From Lophius americanus (Eukaryota > Chordata > Actinopteri > Lophiiformes > Lophiidae), in NCBI GenBank assembly GCA_037951165.1, contig JBBDHG010000014.1, positions 3,683,001-3,747,000 of the forward strand: DNA of 64,000 bases, given 5' to 3'. The translations under genes were made by a program, and so were the position numbers. A model generated the notes under the pieces. The model did not search any database and was not told the DNA's origin. It saw nothing but the letters and a program-made list of their open reading frames with translations. This document shows positions 1 through 11,690 of the stretch, one piece after another (positions within the stretch are counted from its first letter, which is position 1; every line of letters begins with the position of its first letter).

Positions 1-1667
1 CACTGGCAATGTGAGATATGCTGCACGTTTGTCGGACGTGGTTGTAAGTGATTGAGGGAAACCTATCTATGTGTGTATCCAACCTTAAATTCTTGGATGG
101 GAAAAAACAATGCAGCCAAATGTCAGACTCTCAGAGGAAGAATCACATGGGAAGAGTTTTTGTGCATAATTTTGTTGCCATCCAACCTAATCAAGTCTAC
201 CTCTGTCACACGCAGATCCCTGTGGAAATATAGATTCATCTTATTTTTTTCTCCACGGTTCACTGTCCCTGAGTGCAGGGAAATAATTTCAATTTCTCAT
301 CTTGATGAGCTTCTACTCATGGGCAATTATCTCAGCACAATAGATGATACCTTGGTGAACAATTCAGCCTCTGCTGTCCATAATATCAGAGAGGCAGACA
401 TGGAGAGAACGAGAACAGGAGAGAGGAAAAGTGCTTTTGAACCTTCCAGTTTCAGTTTCAGGGGAGGGAGAGCTACAACACTTATAAATGGGTCCTTTCC
501 TCTACATGGGACTACGCAAACTCCACCGACAACACATCAACGTGATTGTAATAATAACAATTAGTGAGAGACAGAGGAATTTAAATTAGTGGCAGAGAAA
601 CCACAGCTCTTGAAGACCAAACATCCCTATATTTGAATGGTTTGGATTTTCTGTAGTATCAACCACTGGTTAAGACTGTCATTGCTTTATTATGTAGCTA
701 AAAACACACAAGAAAGCATTTTTAAATGCTATATTATTTTCTGGCCACCAGTGATGAAAAGAATAGAAATTGTGGGCCAAAATCTCACGCGCTACACTTG
801 CTTTCAACTGAGGTTTCAGATATCAAGGGATTGGTGTTGGCAACTGACAACAAGAAATTTCAATACACAATATCCATCTGAAAGCTTAATCAGTGGAACA
901 TAACGGTTTAGATTCCCCAAGGTTTTGAAAATCCATCTTAGTGACATATGCTTATGTGGAAGTCATTAGAGTCTTGAAACATCCTTGTGTGTAAATTGGT
1001 GTCAGACTACAGGAGCAAAGATGTTTTGACAGCGCTCTGGTAGTGGACAATTGATGTCGCAGTCATCCTTCCTTAGGGATTCTGGCTCGAGCCTGATACC
1101 AATAAATGCCCTTTAAATTGTTGGATTTCTCTGTGTAATCGTTTTTTTTTTTATTTAAACCTGAATCACTGGCATATAATGCAGTTTTAAAACATTGGCA
1201 ATTTAACTTCTTAATAATTACTGACTTGTAATTGCTCAATATCCCTGGCTACAAGGTCTCTAAAAAATACAAAAACGTTTTTTTAGTAGATCATTTATTG
1301 CACTCCTTTTGAATATAACCATAATTATTAGCAAAGTGTAAATGTGTGTCTTTGAATTTTGCATGTTGACCACAGATATAGCAAGGATAATCTGCATTGC
1401 GATATTGCAAAGGTCTGAAGTTAACACATGTTGGCATGTCTACCTTTCCACATTTCAAGTATAATACACTGACATCACACTCCCTCGGTCGCAGACAGTG
1501 ACAAAACCTTAGTAGACTGCAGAACCACAGTTAAAACAAATACATTTCATTAAATTAAAGGCCTTCGGATTTGACATTAATACAAGCAACCAATTTCAGC
1601 ACTTTGCCTGTTTTTGGTGGTCACCACAGCAGACTGAACGCTCTACATATTGATTTGGCATAGGTTT
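1..1667. other. unassigned AT-rich non-coding sequence
   Basis: There is no recognisable gene, repeat head or tail, or long low-complexity tract. The longest open frame, about 170 codons near 52-564, has no recognisable domain and reads like chance. I see nothing else to annotate here. Confidence 0.5.
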
Positions 1668-1865
1668 TTACATATGAGGCTTTTCCTTACACAACCCTCC
1701 CATTTGCTGGTGACCAGCACTAAATGTGGCTGGGTAAGCTGGGAGCACTAAGTACCTTTCATAAGGGTCTTCACTTGAATGCTGCCAAGCCCTCTTTTGA
1801 CTGGGATTTGAAGCGCAGTCTCTCCCACCAAAGTCAGTGGTCACTGAGCTATTCAACTGCTGGAT
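1668..1865 (-). repeat. tRNA-headed SINE-like repeat, minus strand
   Basis: Read on the minus strand, the sequence starts with a tRNA-like pol III promoter. An A-box-like tagctcagtgac lies at 1840-1851 (reverse complement) and a B-box-like gcttcaaatccc at 1803-1814, at a tRNA-like spacing. The body that follows resembles the fish SINE pattern in which a tRNA-like head leads into an 'accct...aaggtacttagtgctccc' stretch. A short open frame across it has no protein meaning. The box match is seen directly; the SINE class is inferred. Confidence 0.55.
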
Positions 1866-2520
1866 TAGATTGTTATATATCTCACCTAACGAGCCAGTAG
1901 TTCAAGGACATTAATATGTGGACAGGTTGGATTTTTTATCAAAATTTGGAGACATGTTTGCACACAGCAAAGACGTTTGCAGTTACGCTTTGAGTGAATA
2001 TATACAATGACACAATCCAGAACCTACAGCAAATGACGATGATCTGTGCTGAGCTTCTTAGAAAATGCAGAAAGTAGATTAACATTTGCATGTGACATGT
2101 TAGACAAATATACCCTTAAAGATATTTTTTAAACATTCAGAGATGCCAGTTCAGAGCAGATCGAACACATAGAGGCATCTCTCCCACGCCCATGACTAAC
2201 CATCAAGCAAGGCTTTACTGCCTTGCTTCCTTCCCGCTGCCTTTGGAATCTCACTCTCACAGTGGCTTTTAGACTTCTTTAGATGATGGACCCTATCAGA
2301 ATTATTTTTTTCAACTATCTCCTGGTCACCATAAAATAAATTTAGCAAGAACACATGCTTGTTTGTAGAAAGAAATAAAGTGCTGTACTGTCAGTGTGTT
2401 GTTTATTCTCATTTAACATTTCATGTGTTAACAGTCCATCAATAAGTTCATGTCCAACCATTTTCCAGGGACTGCGGATGAAAAAAAGCCTTTTGGCTAA
2501 CTCTGGTACATTTACAGAAA
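1866..2520. other. unassigned non-coding sequence
   Basis: AT-rich sequence with no recognised gene or repeat. It ends exactly where two abutting hairpins begin. Confidence 0.45.
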
Positions 2521-2553
2521 TGTTCATTGATGTACAATGAACATCAATGAACA
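2521..2553. repeat. perfect 13-bp inverted repeat (hairpin 1 of a pair)
   Basis: The arms tgttcattgatgt (2521-2533) and acatcaatgaaca (2541-2553) are exact reverse complements around a 7-nt loop. The right arm ends one base before the next, longer hairpin starts. Confidence 0.9.
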
Positions 2554-2617
2554 TGCCGCTATGACCTGACGCTGGATAAGTTTTCTCCCACTTATCCAGC
2601 GTCAGGTCATAGCGGCA
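2554..2617. repeat. perfect 28-bp inverted repeat (hairpin 2 of a pair)
   Basis: The arms 2554-2581 and 2590-2617 are exact reverse complements around an 8-nt loop (2582-2589). The right arm is the 3'-UTR end of the adjoining RTE-like LINE, containing cttatccagc, so the left arm is an inverted duplication of that LINE end. This fits a fold-back copying event at the LINE edge. Confidence 0.9.
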
Positions 2618-3165
2618 GCAGGTTAAAAAGGCTATTCCAGAAGACCCTCTCTCCAGAAACACTCTACACTCATTATGGGGATCCTGAGGCTTTCCGAGGC
2701 CAGGTTAAATCTATTGTCAATCCAGTAATTTCTGCAGCTATACCAGGGTCTCCTCCAAGTTGGACAAGACCTTATGTTATCCGAATGACACGCCCAAACC
2801 CTCTCAACTGGCTCCTTTGTATGTGAAGGAGCAGGGACTCTACTCTAAGCTCCCTTTGGATGACCATGCTCCGCACATTATCTCTTAGGCTGAATCTAAT
2901 CACCCTACGAAGAAATTTCCACCACTTGTATGATTATCCTCAGTCTTTTGGTCACTACCTAGAGCTTATGATCACAGGTGGGGGCTGTAATGTAGATGGA
3001 CTAGACTTTAGCGCTTTATCTTACGACGGACTGATACACCACAACGGACTTATACAACATTAATGCTGATGCCGCACCAAACCACCTCTCCATCTGACAG
3101 TTTGTTCTCACTCAAGAACAAGACACCAATATACTTAAACTCCTTAACCCTAACACCTTTCTGAC
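2590..3165 (-). mobile_element. RTE-clade (Rex3-like) LINE 3' fragment
   Basis: Decayed 3' end of a non-LTR retrotransposon. Translating the minus strand across roughly 2760-2960 gives FLRRVIRFSLRDNVRS, then IQRELRVESLLLHIQRSQLR and GFGRVIRI. This matches the conserved C-terminal tail of fish RTE-type reverse transcriptases (FLRR..GLSLRDRVRS..I...L.VEPLLLRIERSQLRWFGH). Stop codons and shifts interrupt it, and the RT and endonuclease cores are missing, so this is a dead, 5'-truncated copy. Its 3'-UTR end forms the right arm of a 28-bp hairpin. The superfamily is fairly secure; assignment to Rex3 itself is recalled and less sure. Confidence 0.7.
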
Positions 3166-5454
3166 CTTAGATTGACATCCTAAGTAAGCTGGATAGCTAC
3201 CAGATATAAGGAAGCAGAACCCAACGTAGACTGTCCAGACTTCCATAAACTGTATGCCAAATTAAATAAACATTCCAAGAATGACATGCTATATCTACAA
3301 ACAAAATTTTAAATTGCATTGTGTTAGCCACATCTTTTCAAGTTTGTAAAATGCATATAATGTGCATTGTGGCATAACCAGAGTAGGACAAAGGTATTGG
3401 AGCAGAATACAATTGTGTAATGGACAGTAAATAAACTAATTCTGAGATAGCATTCCAAGTAGTGAGTACAACTTAAACAGCGCAGGTCAAACAGAAATGA
3501 TGAAAGGAATGAATTCCTCAGCTGTCCATGTTTACTTATAAATACTCATCATTGAATCATTGGGTAATAATAATGGTCCTTGTCAATATCGCCACAAATA
3601 TGTTATTTTAAATTCAGACACAGGAAAATTAAAGTCTAATGTGTCCCCTTACATTACTGCATACCAATTTAAGAGTTATGCAGGTTGAATGGAGTCATGC
3701 AATAGCATGACACTTAAGACAATTAAGTATATTTGAGTCTACTACTCTATTATTCCTCAGCTGTCACAGCTCTCGTGGATCAAAGACCACGAGCGTCAGA
3801 TCAAAACCGACCTCAGGACTTCCTGGCTGGCACAACTGTAGCATGAATCTATGAAAGTACCTTTTTTTTTTATATATATATAAACGGCCATTACAAACTG
3901 ATGTGGAGACACTGGTTTGATGTCAAAGGAGCATATCATTGTTCTATTGTTTGACGACCCAGTTTGCCAAAGGGAATAGTAATTACATCGTTGTCTTATT
4001 TTCAGTTGACTCCCGGCAAGGGACTTATTGGTAATCATCCATGTAATGTGGTGTCACTCAGTTTTTGACAGTTGAATGAAACCATAGCGCTGTAGTTTTA
4101 TCCCTTTAGATTCATTATCAGAGCTGAAAACAATCTGTTCCCCAGGCTCAGAATGCAATTTCTTACGTGCTTTTACTCACCGGCATCTATAGTGCTGGCA
4201 AAACAAAAGTATACATATACATTTCCACCACATTGATATCATACAGGAATAAAGAGGAAGATGGGATGTTTTCTTGAAAGTGTGTCATTATGCTTGATCA
4301 AACACACAAAACAACGATAACCTCCATCTCCAGAAGGACATCATTATTATTTAAAGCATCCATCTCTTCTCTTAAAGCATTTCACCTTGCACATGCTGAA
4401 GATGTCCTCTCTGCATGAGTGGCCGACTGCCTTTGTGCTACAATTTAATAAGCATTCTTTAACCTCAAGGGACAAGGCCTCTACTGACTCTTGCAGTGCT
4501 AGACAAGAATGCTGTGACACCAAAAAACTCTTATCTGTCGACTTCTTTGCCTGCAATTGTCAGCAAAAAACAAACTCTACCGAAGCGTCTAAAACAGGGT
4601 GGTGCTGTCATTTCCTATTTGGAAACAATGTTTGTTCTGCTCCTGGGCTTTTTATTTATTTAACATAAAAATATGCGTTGCGGTGTTGACATGTCAAGAA
4701 ACATAGTGAAACCAGAAGTGTCAGGGCGGTTAACACTTCAGTAGACAGCACTTTGGGTAAGAGTCCTCACATAGCAATTTTGTGTCAGTGCCCAGGAAAC
4801 AATGCTTTTTAGGCCCTGAAGTCTATTCCATGCATGTACTTGAAATCTATATTGATAGATGCAGCTGTTCTATGCCATTAAAGAAGCATTACCTTTTTTA
4901 AGGTGAAACCAAGGTCAGCTATAACACGAACAGCTCTGATGATCCATCAGTTAAGTTCTTAGAGTACAGAGTCTTTCAGGCAGCTGAGAGGGGGGAAATT
5001 ACATTTTGCTAGGGTATTGTTTGACTTTCAATGGATCAAGCCTTCAGCCAAGGAGAGAATCAGTCAGATTAGTAAATAAGAATGCATAAAGGTTGGGCAG
5101 TGCTAGAGGGTCTCCCATGGATATTGCTGAAGAGTCTGCACACCTGCCCAGACTGTCAAGCACCACTAGACTCTAGTGATTTGGTTTAAGGTAAATTTCA
5201 CACAAGTCACGGAAATTTTACATCCAATTCTCTTTTCATAATACAATAGATTGTGGAGTGGGGGGAAATGCCAAATAAATCATCTACAGGTTGGACAGCT
5301 GGGATCTCAGTCACTGACTTTGTGAAATTAAATTGTTACAATTTTAAAACGGTTCTCTCGCACAAGACAATGTGATTTAATTCAATAAATTCAAGGATAC
5401 TTCTATGGTCTGTGTATAGGGTTGGGTTGATTGTGCTACAGGTCTATAATAATG
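3166..5454. other. unassigned AT-rich non-coding sequence
   Basis: No recognisable gene. A short (TA)n run lies near 3871-3882. Open frames of 60-95 codons near 3.8 and 4.4 kb have no recognisable domain and lie on both strands at the same place, as expected by chance. Confidence 0.45.
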
Positions 5455-5457
5455 AGG

Positions 5458-5521
<64 letters not shown>

Positions 5522-5526
5522 TAATA
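5455..5526. repeat. (ATA/AAT)n trinucleotide microsatellite
   Basis: An almost uninterrupted AAT-type trinucleotide tract of about 70 bp, broken only at its edges. AAT tracts are the 3' tail of the L2 elements elsewhere in this window, but no L2 body is visible beside it. Confidence 0.95.
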
Positions 5527-5542
5527 GATGATTTACAAAGCC

Positions 5543-5612
5543 CAGAAGCATCCTAATCAGTTGCTAATCCCACCTAAACTGGCTCTGTTCTATGTGGAAG
5601 AACAGTGGCTCC
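5543..5612 (-). mobile_element. short RTE-like LINE fragment
   Basis: The stretch aligns by eye with the same part of the RTE C-terminal region that appears at about 2790-2850 (aactggctc...tgtg.agga.cagtgg.ctc). It is only about 70 bp and much diverged, so the call rests on that resemblance alone. Confidence 0.4.
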
Positions 5613-6096
5613 CAACATAGAACCTGTAATCAGTAATCCACCATTTATCTGGCAGAGAACTTTAGCCTTAGGGTTGGAAGTGCTGGCATTAATGCCAGTT
5701 TCACTACTCAACTTCATGTTGAAGATAACGGATCGGTGAAGCCAACAGAATAACCACACTTGCACAAAGCAGAGATGCAATTCGAAGCTTCCTAAACCAG
5801 ATAACAAACTTGCAAAGTCTCACTGATACTCCATCTACGTATGAAAATAGATATCGTCTTTTCAAATAGTTTATTTGTCAATACTAGGACATTTCCATAG
5901 ATTTGTTATATCTGTCTAAATTAATAATCAAAACTTCCACAACAACAGAAATAACAATATTAGCAGGTTGTAATAATATACCCAGTTAATAAAAAGCAGA
6001 AATAATATGGACAACTATATTCTCAGCAGTGGTTGTTGAGATTATTAAATAGATTGTTACAGGACGGTGGAAAGCTATTTTTTTTTTAATATATTT
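5613..6096. other. unassigned non-coding sequence
   Basis: AT-rich sequence with no recognised gene or repeat. Confidence 0.4.
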
Positions 6097-6300
6097 CTTG
6101 TGGCAGCTTTAGCTCAGGAGGTAGAATGATTGTCCACTTATCAAAAGGTTGGTGGCTCTAAACCAGGCCCATGTGGTGTTCAGGGGCTCGGGCTTTCCCA
6201 GAGAAGGATGCTCAACTCCAAGTGGCTACCGATGGCTGTTCCATTGGTATACAAATGATGGTGCGGATCAGACGTGTTCAAACTGAAGGTGAACAAAACT
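6097..6300 (+). repeat. tRNA-headed SINE-like repeat, 5' part
   Basis: It begins with a degenerate tRNA-like head: an A-box-like tagctcaggagg near 6113, then 'aaaggttggtggctctaaacc' in the B-box place. It continues with the body sequence of a repeat also present at 11.3 and 46.9 kb (ctccaagt..ctaccgatggctg). The tail of the same family appears separately at 6.87-7.00 kb. Confidence 0.55.
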
Positions 6301-6865
6301 AAACAATTATATCCAGCACTCGGGACAATATTACATTTTTTAAATAACTGGCCAGCTTGTATTTAGCACAAACATCACAGATACTACAAATCGCAGAATG
6401 CACTGCAATAGCAGGCGCGTCAATCAAAAGCGCCAGCGCTTGTCCCTGCTCCTTTGTTATCAGCATTCATCCAGTCACTCTGATAAAATTGAGACTAATA
6501 CTTTGAGGAGATGCTACGGAGAACGGGAGGAGATATAGTTGCTAGATCTTTTTCAAAAACCATAAATAATAAACGTATTAGTAAGTCACTCGCGCATATT
6601 AGTCAATAGAACGTTAACACTAATTCGCCAGGCGCGTTCATGTCCTCCAGCCACTCAACACATATCAGTTCTGCTGCGTTAAAAACAAGAAACAAATGAA
6701 GTTGTTCACATTTTATGTGAGATACACCCTTAGGCTGTTAATGCACCCGACTGTTTCCTACTTTACAGATTACAAATTACCAGTCTGAATCTTGTTCAGC
6801 CCTCAATCTGGACTTTATCTTTTATTGGCCCCTTCTGCGATTGAGTTTGACAACCCATGGTTTAG
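6301..6865. other. unassigned non-coding sequence between two SINE-like pieces
   Basis: No gene or recognised repeat. It separates a SINE-like head from a SINE-like tail in the same orientation, so the two could be parts of one interrupted copy or two independent fragments. Confidence 0.35.
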
Positions 6866-7002
6866 ATGCTTATCATTCCTGATGAACAGGTGGCACCTTT
6901 GACATTTGCATGAATGGGTTAATGCTGGCTCATGTTGTAATGCACTTTGATGGGTCAAGCAAACTGGAACTAGAAGTGTGCTATACAGTACAGTCAAGCA
7001 AT
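6866..7002 (+). repeat. SINE-like repeat tail fragment
   Basis: It carries the 3' body of the family seen at 11.3 and 15.3 kb: 'cctgatgaacagg', then 'tgaatgggttaatgctggct', a 'gttgtaatgcactttga' block and 'ggtcaagcaaactgg'. It lacks the tRNA-like head. Confidence 0.55.
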
Positions 7003-7253
7003 AAAGATATGGAAGGTATACATTTGGCAGCTTGCAACTTGGAGTACCGTCTCGATTGTTTGCCTTATATTTGATCAACCAGCAGGGACAGGACACTAGC
7101 TCAAAGCCTACAGTCGGCTACTAGAGTGTCAAAACTGGAGAATGTTTGTGGATAATGTCGAAACCCTTTGTGGATGTCCCCACTGATGCTGTCTTCTCCA
7201 GGTGCAGATTACATCGATTTTTCAAATGGCTCTAATATTGTATAATGTAATAA

Positions 7254-7354
7254 TAATAATAATCAATTTTATTTATAACAGTTTACATTTCGATCAAATC
7301 TCAAAGTGCTACAAGGTAAAAGCAGATAAAAGCATCAATAAAAAAATAAATAAC

Positions 7355-7453
<99 letters not shown>

Positions 7454-8020
7454 AAATATAAAAATATTAGCGAAAAGCAGCAATGTTATTTAAAAGTTAT
7501 ATGTTCTCCTAAAAAGGAAAGTTTTAAGTCCGTTTTTAAAAGTCTAAATCGTCTGTTGTGCCCTCAGATGGTCAAGGATGGTATTCCACAGATGAAGGAC
7601 AGCAGAACAGAAGGCCCGATCACCCATGGTGCTGAGCTTAGTCGTGGGGGACGAGGAAGCGGTATGAGTGGGTTGAACGGAGGGATCGTGTTGAGGTCAG
7701 TGGGGTGATAAGTTATTTCAGGTAGGGGGATGCATTGCCATGGATGCACTGGTGAGTGAGGAGGCAGACCTTATAATCAATCCGGGTGGAGATGGGAAGC
7801 CAGTCTAGTGAATGAAAATAGCGGGTGATGTGTTCGTGTTAACACACCCTCATCAGGGTCCTTGCAGCAATGTTTTGAACAAACTGAAGTCTTTGAAGAC
7901 TTTTATCAGCAAACCCAATGAGAAGTGCGTTACAGTAACCCAGTCAGGAATAGACAATGGAGTCGACCAGCTTTTCAGCATCACATTAGGTGAGTGAATA
8001 ACGGAGTTTGGCAATAATAT
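7254..8020 (-). mobile_element. L2-like LINE 3' fragment with embedded (TA)n
   Basis: This 5'-truncated minus-strand copy belongs to the same L2-like (Jockey-superfamily) LINE family as the elements at 20.9-22.6 and 41.2-45.0 kb. It starts with the family's AAT-type tail, then the 3'-UTR block containing 'aaatctcaaagtgctacaag'. Next comes the C-terminal coding part, readable on the minus strand around 'ggcccgatcacccatggtgc' (complement of the TMGDRA segment). Frame is lost in several places and the copy ends near 8020. A (TA)n array has expanded inside its 3' UTR. Confidence 0.8.
7363..7449. repeat. (TA)n microsatellite, about 43 units
   Basis: A pure TA dinucleotide run inside the L2 3' UTR. 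Other copies have only a short 'aactatataaaa' at the corresponding place, so the array arose after insertion from that seed. Tyr-Ile open frames over it on both strands are artefacts. Confidence 0.97.
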
Positions 8021-9637
8021 TATGTTTTTATTATTTTATTATGTATTCAAACGTTGTATATTTCCGGTACTCCAGTAATTGCTGCTTAAAAAAAATCATC
8101 ATCTTTAATTGTCATCAGTTTCATTGAAAATACAATGATTTATGATAAACCTCAAACGCTGTCGTCATTAATGGTTATATCAGAACTACAACATGATATT
8201 GATTGCCCCAAAATAAGCTAAGTATTTGAATTAATTGTCACTTATACTACTGTATAGTCAATAAAAACTACAAATCTCACTAGTAAACAATCAAAGCTTG
8301 TCCTTTTACCAATGAGGTAAAGCTATGCAGTAAAAAAAAAACTGACATTTGAAGGTATGCTAGCCGTGGCATTTACACATAAACATTAAATCACAGATAT
8401 TCTTATACAATCTGCCTTTATTTTTAGCCTTAACCTAATGCCCCTTTATGTATTGACCCTTAACTGTGTAATCCTCTCATCTGTTTTTTTTAATAAACTA
8501 CATCACAAGACAATAGTTATAGCTAATTTCTTATGCAATCAGAACATCTGTGTTGTGTATATCTTTCATCTTGACTGTTTTAAGAGGACGTGCACTCGAA
8601 GAACATGTCAGTATTTCTGCCTGCTTTTTATTCGACTAATGCTAGGGTAAGAGAGAGAAGGAGAGAGAGGTGCTGGCAGAGGGCAGCTGGAGGCACGTAC
8701 ACTCGTTAGCCCTGGTTGCTCTCCCTTTCAAATGGGGCCTTAATGATTTATAGATGTTTGCTTTAAAAAGTCATTGGCATTAATCCCATGGCTCATTAAC
8801 CATTTAATTAAAATTAAATTCTGTGTTAGGACTAGAGCAGATTGGTAGTATTTCCTCCTGGTGGGAGGCTGTTGAATCACCTCATTTTCGGAAACACTTC
8901 ATGTGAGGGGGATGTGTTACAACACATGGCAGACATGTGCGTAGGAATAACTGCTAGTAGAGTTAAACACAGGCCTGACCATATAGATTGACCTCAGCTT
9001 GAGTTCAGAGGACCACAGAGAATATTTTCTGAATAATAATATTACTCCACGATATGCCCTAAATGATTTCATTTGGCCTATTGAAATGCAAGAACACAGA
9101 CAAAAGCAATGCCACACTGAATTGTTTTTGAAAAACAGATGTAAGGAGATGAACATTTCAAGAAGGGCTTATTCTCATCAACAGCATTGCAAATGCATAA
9201 ATTGCTTTAAGTGGACATCAGGAGAGCCATGACCTGGAAAGACCATTACTTCTTTCATCTTTTGGGATTTGGTTATTTAAACATGACTTTGAACTGCAAA
9301 ATCACTCACACACCACCATGCTGGGTCATATTTTCTTTTTTCATCTGTCTGACTTTCTAATTCCAATTAAATATCACTGTTCAGCTTTCAATTGTTCCTG
9401 ACGGCCACTGTCGACAAATTTCATAGGCATAAAAACCACTGACCTAAAGGACATCTCTAGATGAGTGCCTTGGGGTATGCGGTTCTCTAAGAAAAGTTAT
9501 ATAATTGTTTGGCTTAATTAGTGAGTTATACAGATGATTTTAGGTAAGGGCTGCACAATTAATCATTGAACTAGGGACTTCTGCAGTGTGTACATGGTCT
9601 CTCGCTTAATGTCAGCTGAGAGATTTGCTAGGCCGCA
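8021..9637. other. unassigned sequence with one conserved-looking block
   Basis: There is no gene. The stretch 8735-8840 stands out as orderly AT-rich sequence with repeated TTAAT/ATTAA homeodomain-type cores and no repeat signature, which is what fish conserved non-coding elements often look like. This is only an impression without alignment. A purine-rich GAGA patch lies near 8651-8675. Confidence 0.35.
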
Positions 9638-9695
9638 ACCCCCTCATGACCCTGCACAGGATATGTGTTACTGAGAAGGAATGGATGGATGCTGC
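9638..9695 (+). repeat. SINE-like repeat tail fragment (ggatggatg-tailed family)
   Basis: It matches the 3' end of the common fish repeat that ends in '...gaccctgcacaggata.g.g.tac...aatggatggatg'. The same family is seen with its tRNA-like head at 48.5 and 59.8 kb and as a tail at 38.0 kb. Confidence 0.6.
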
Positions 9696-9726
9696 AGTTG
9701 TTTCCAGTTTAATGCTAAGCTAAACT

Positions 9727-9727
<1 letters not shown>

Positions 9728-9781
<54 letters not shown>
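9728..9781. repeat. (TA)n microsatellite
   Basis: A pure TA run of about 27 units just downstream of the SINE-like tail. Confidence 0.97.
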
Positions 9782-9784
<3 letters not shown>

Positions 9785-11289
9785 CTGTATATTGTAACAC
9801 TTTATATTAGTTTTATGTTTTTGGGAGGTGGGATTATATTTTTGCTTGGCAGTAATTGTTTTGCTGCCCAAGTATGCCCTCAGTTCCATCATCTTTTTGA
9901 ATATTTTATTTTTGTATCCTCCAATACTAACAGTAACACAGCAATACTTCACTGAAATGGTAATACACTATAATTAAGAGGCAGCACTCCATCATTTGTC
10001 CCGGAATCTGTGTTGTAGCCTACCTTAAATTGCTTTCTAAATGGGCCTATGTTACGCCATATGTGGTTTTCTCTCCGTGTTTCAACAAAGTGAAATGAAC
10101 TTGGTGGGAGGATGGAAATAAGAAAGCAAAGATTGATTGGTTTATTGGAGTAATTCAACCCCAGTCATTTTCGCTTTGCAGGTTTTTCATCGCATTTACA
10201 ATAGCAGTGCAGTAATGGCCCACACACAAACACAAACACATGCACACAGAAGTACACATAGCAAGCACTCTGCAGGACAAGATGTGGTCTAAAAGTGCAG
10301 GGAAATGAAAGAGGGTCAAAGGGATTAATTGATGTCGTCAGAAATACGGCAATGAAAGTGTATTTTTTTGCCACATATGTAAACTGAGATGTAATGAGCC
10401 ATATTGGTTATCTGATCGTCTCTTGCATGTATCTACCTATTTAAAAGTCAGACATTTCAATATATTGTTAAAGCATTTGCATATATGGTATAAATTGAGG
10501 GTCATACACCATGAGCCTCAATTTATACCAGCCTACTATTATTTTTTCACAATTATCCATTGTCAATTGCTGTGGTAGATGTACAGGGGACATAGATGGT
10601 CTTGACTGACTTGCAGGCTGTTTTTTTCTCTTTTTCATATTGTTTGGCTTTTCTGATTTCCATAAAACATTTATAACGATTATTTCCCAGTCAACACTGC
10701 CGTTAAAAGACGTAGAAGTAGAAGCACCACTATTATTTTAATAAATAATTTTTCAAGAAAGATATATTGTTGAAACTAAGCAATTCAACATTTGAATTAT
10801 GTGTTGTCAAAATGTGACAATACTGAATTTGCATTTTGCCAATGCAGATCACTTACAATTTCAATGACATCAGTTTGTGCACATTTGTTCATCAAATTAA
10901 GAACCAAGAAATTCACCTACCATTGTCATTCAGTTTCAATCCGGCAGACATTTTACAAATAAGCTGATGAAACAGCATGCAAGCATTTGTTATTTGGTTA
11001 TTTTAGGGAATGCGTGAATATTTCTCTTTAACACCACAGTTTACAAAATAACGCCAGACCATGGCTTTAAAAACATACAAATCTCTAGATTCCCTTTATG
11101 GGTTCAGCAAGCCTGTTACTGTCAATCAAGCACAAACACGTTGACTCTTCCCCTAAAACTGACATTAAATAATGTTAGCTAGTTAGTTCTAGTGGGAATC
11201 CTCAATATTGTCTCAGAAAACTGAAGTTTCAAATATTATAATTATCTTAGTTTCATATCTTTCAACCAGAAATATACATATAAGCTATA
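9782..11289. other. unassigned non-coding sequence
   Basis: No gene recognised. The notable structure is the 15-bp hairpin at 10486-10530, listed separately. Confidence 0.4.
10486..10530. repeat. perfect 15-bp inverted repeat
   Basis: The arms tggtataaattgagg (10486-10500) and cctcaatttatacca (10516-10530) are exact reverse complements around a 15-nt loop. No repeat family is recognised around it. Confidence 0.9.
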
Positions 11290-11690
11290 AATGCCTTGGC
11301 TCAGGGGGGAATAGTTGTCCAGTAATTGGACTATTTGTGGTTCAATCCCTGGTCACTGCAGTCTACAGTCTAGTAGATGTGTTCCTGAGCAAGATACTGA
11401 ACCCCACATTGCTTTTGATGGGTTGTCCTTTGGCGTGTGAATAATGGCATGAATGGTTATTGTTCCTGATGAGCATGTTGCGCCTTACATGGTACCACTA
11501 CTGTGTGCATGCATTGGGGTTGCCTACTGCTCCCTCAGGGATAGGTCAAATACAGAGAAATAACTTCACTATGTTTTACTGTGTATGGCTGTGTGTGATC
11601 AATGAATGATACATTATTATTAAAAGGTTAAGGCTGGCTTGTGTTGTAAAGTGTTTGGATTGGTCAAGCAGGCTGGAAATCCACCATGGA
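11290..11690 (+). repeat. tRNA-headed SINE-like repeat, near full length
   Basis: The A-box-like tggctcaggggg (11297-11308) and B-box-like ggttcaatccc (11339-11349) form a tRNA-like pol III promoter. The body follows with 'gagcaagatactgaacccca', then 'cctgatgagcatgttg'. The tail block 'aaggctggcttgtgttgtaa' and 'ggtcaagcaggctgg' closes the copy. It is the most complete member of this family in the window, and the order of its parts lets the other fragments be placed. Confidence 0.65.

Noticed and set aside
7202..7708. 168-codon open frame with a long Tyr-Ile run
   Set aside because: It is the (TA)n microsatellite read through plus L2 sequence on the antisense strand. An equivalent Tyr-Ile frame exists on the other strand.
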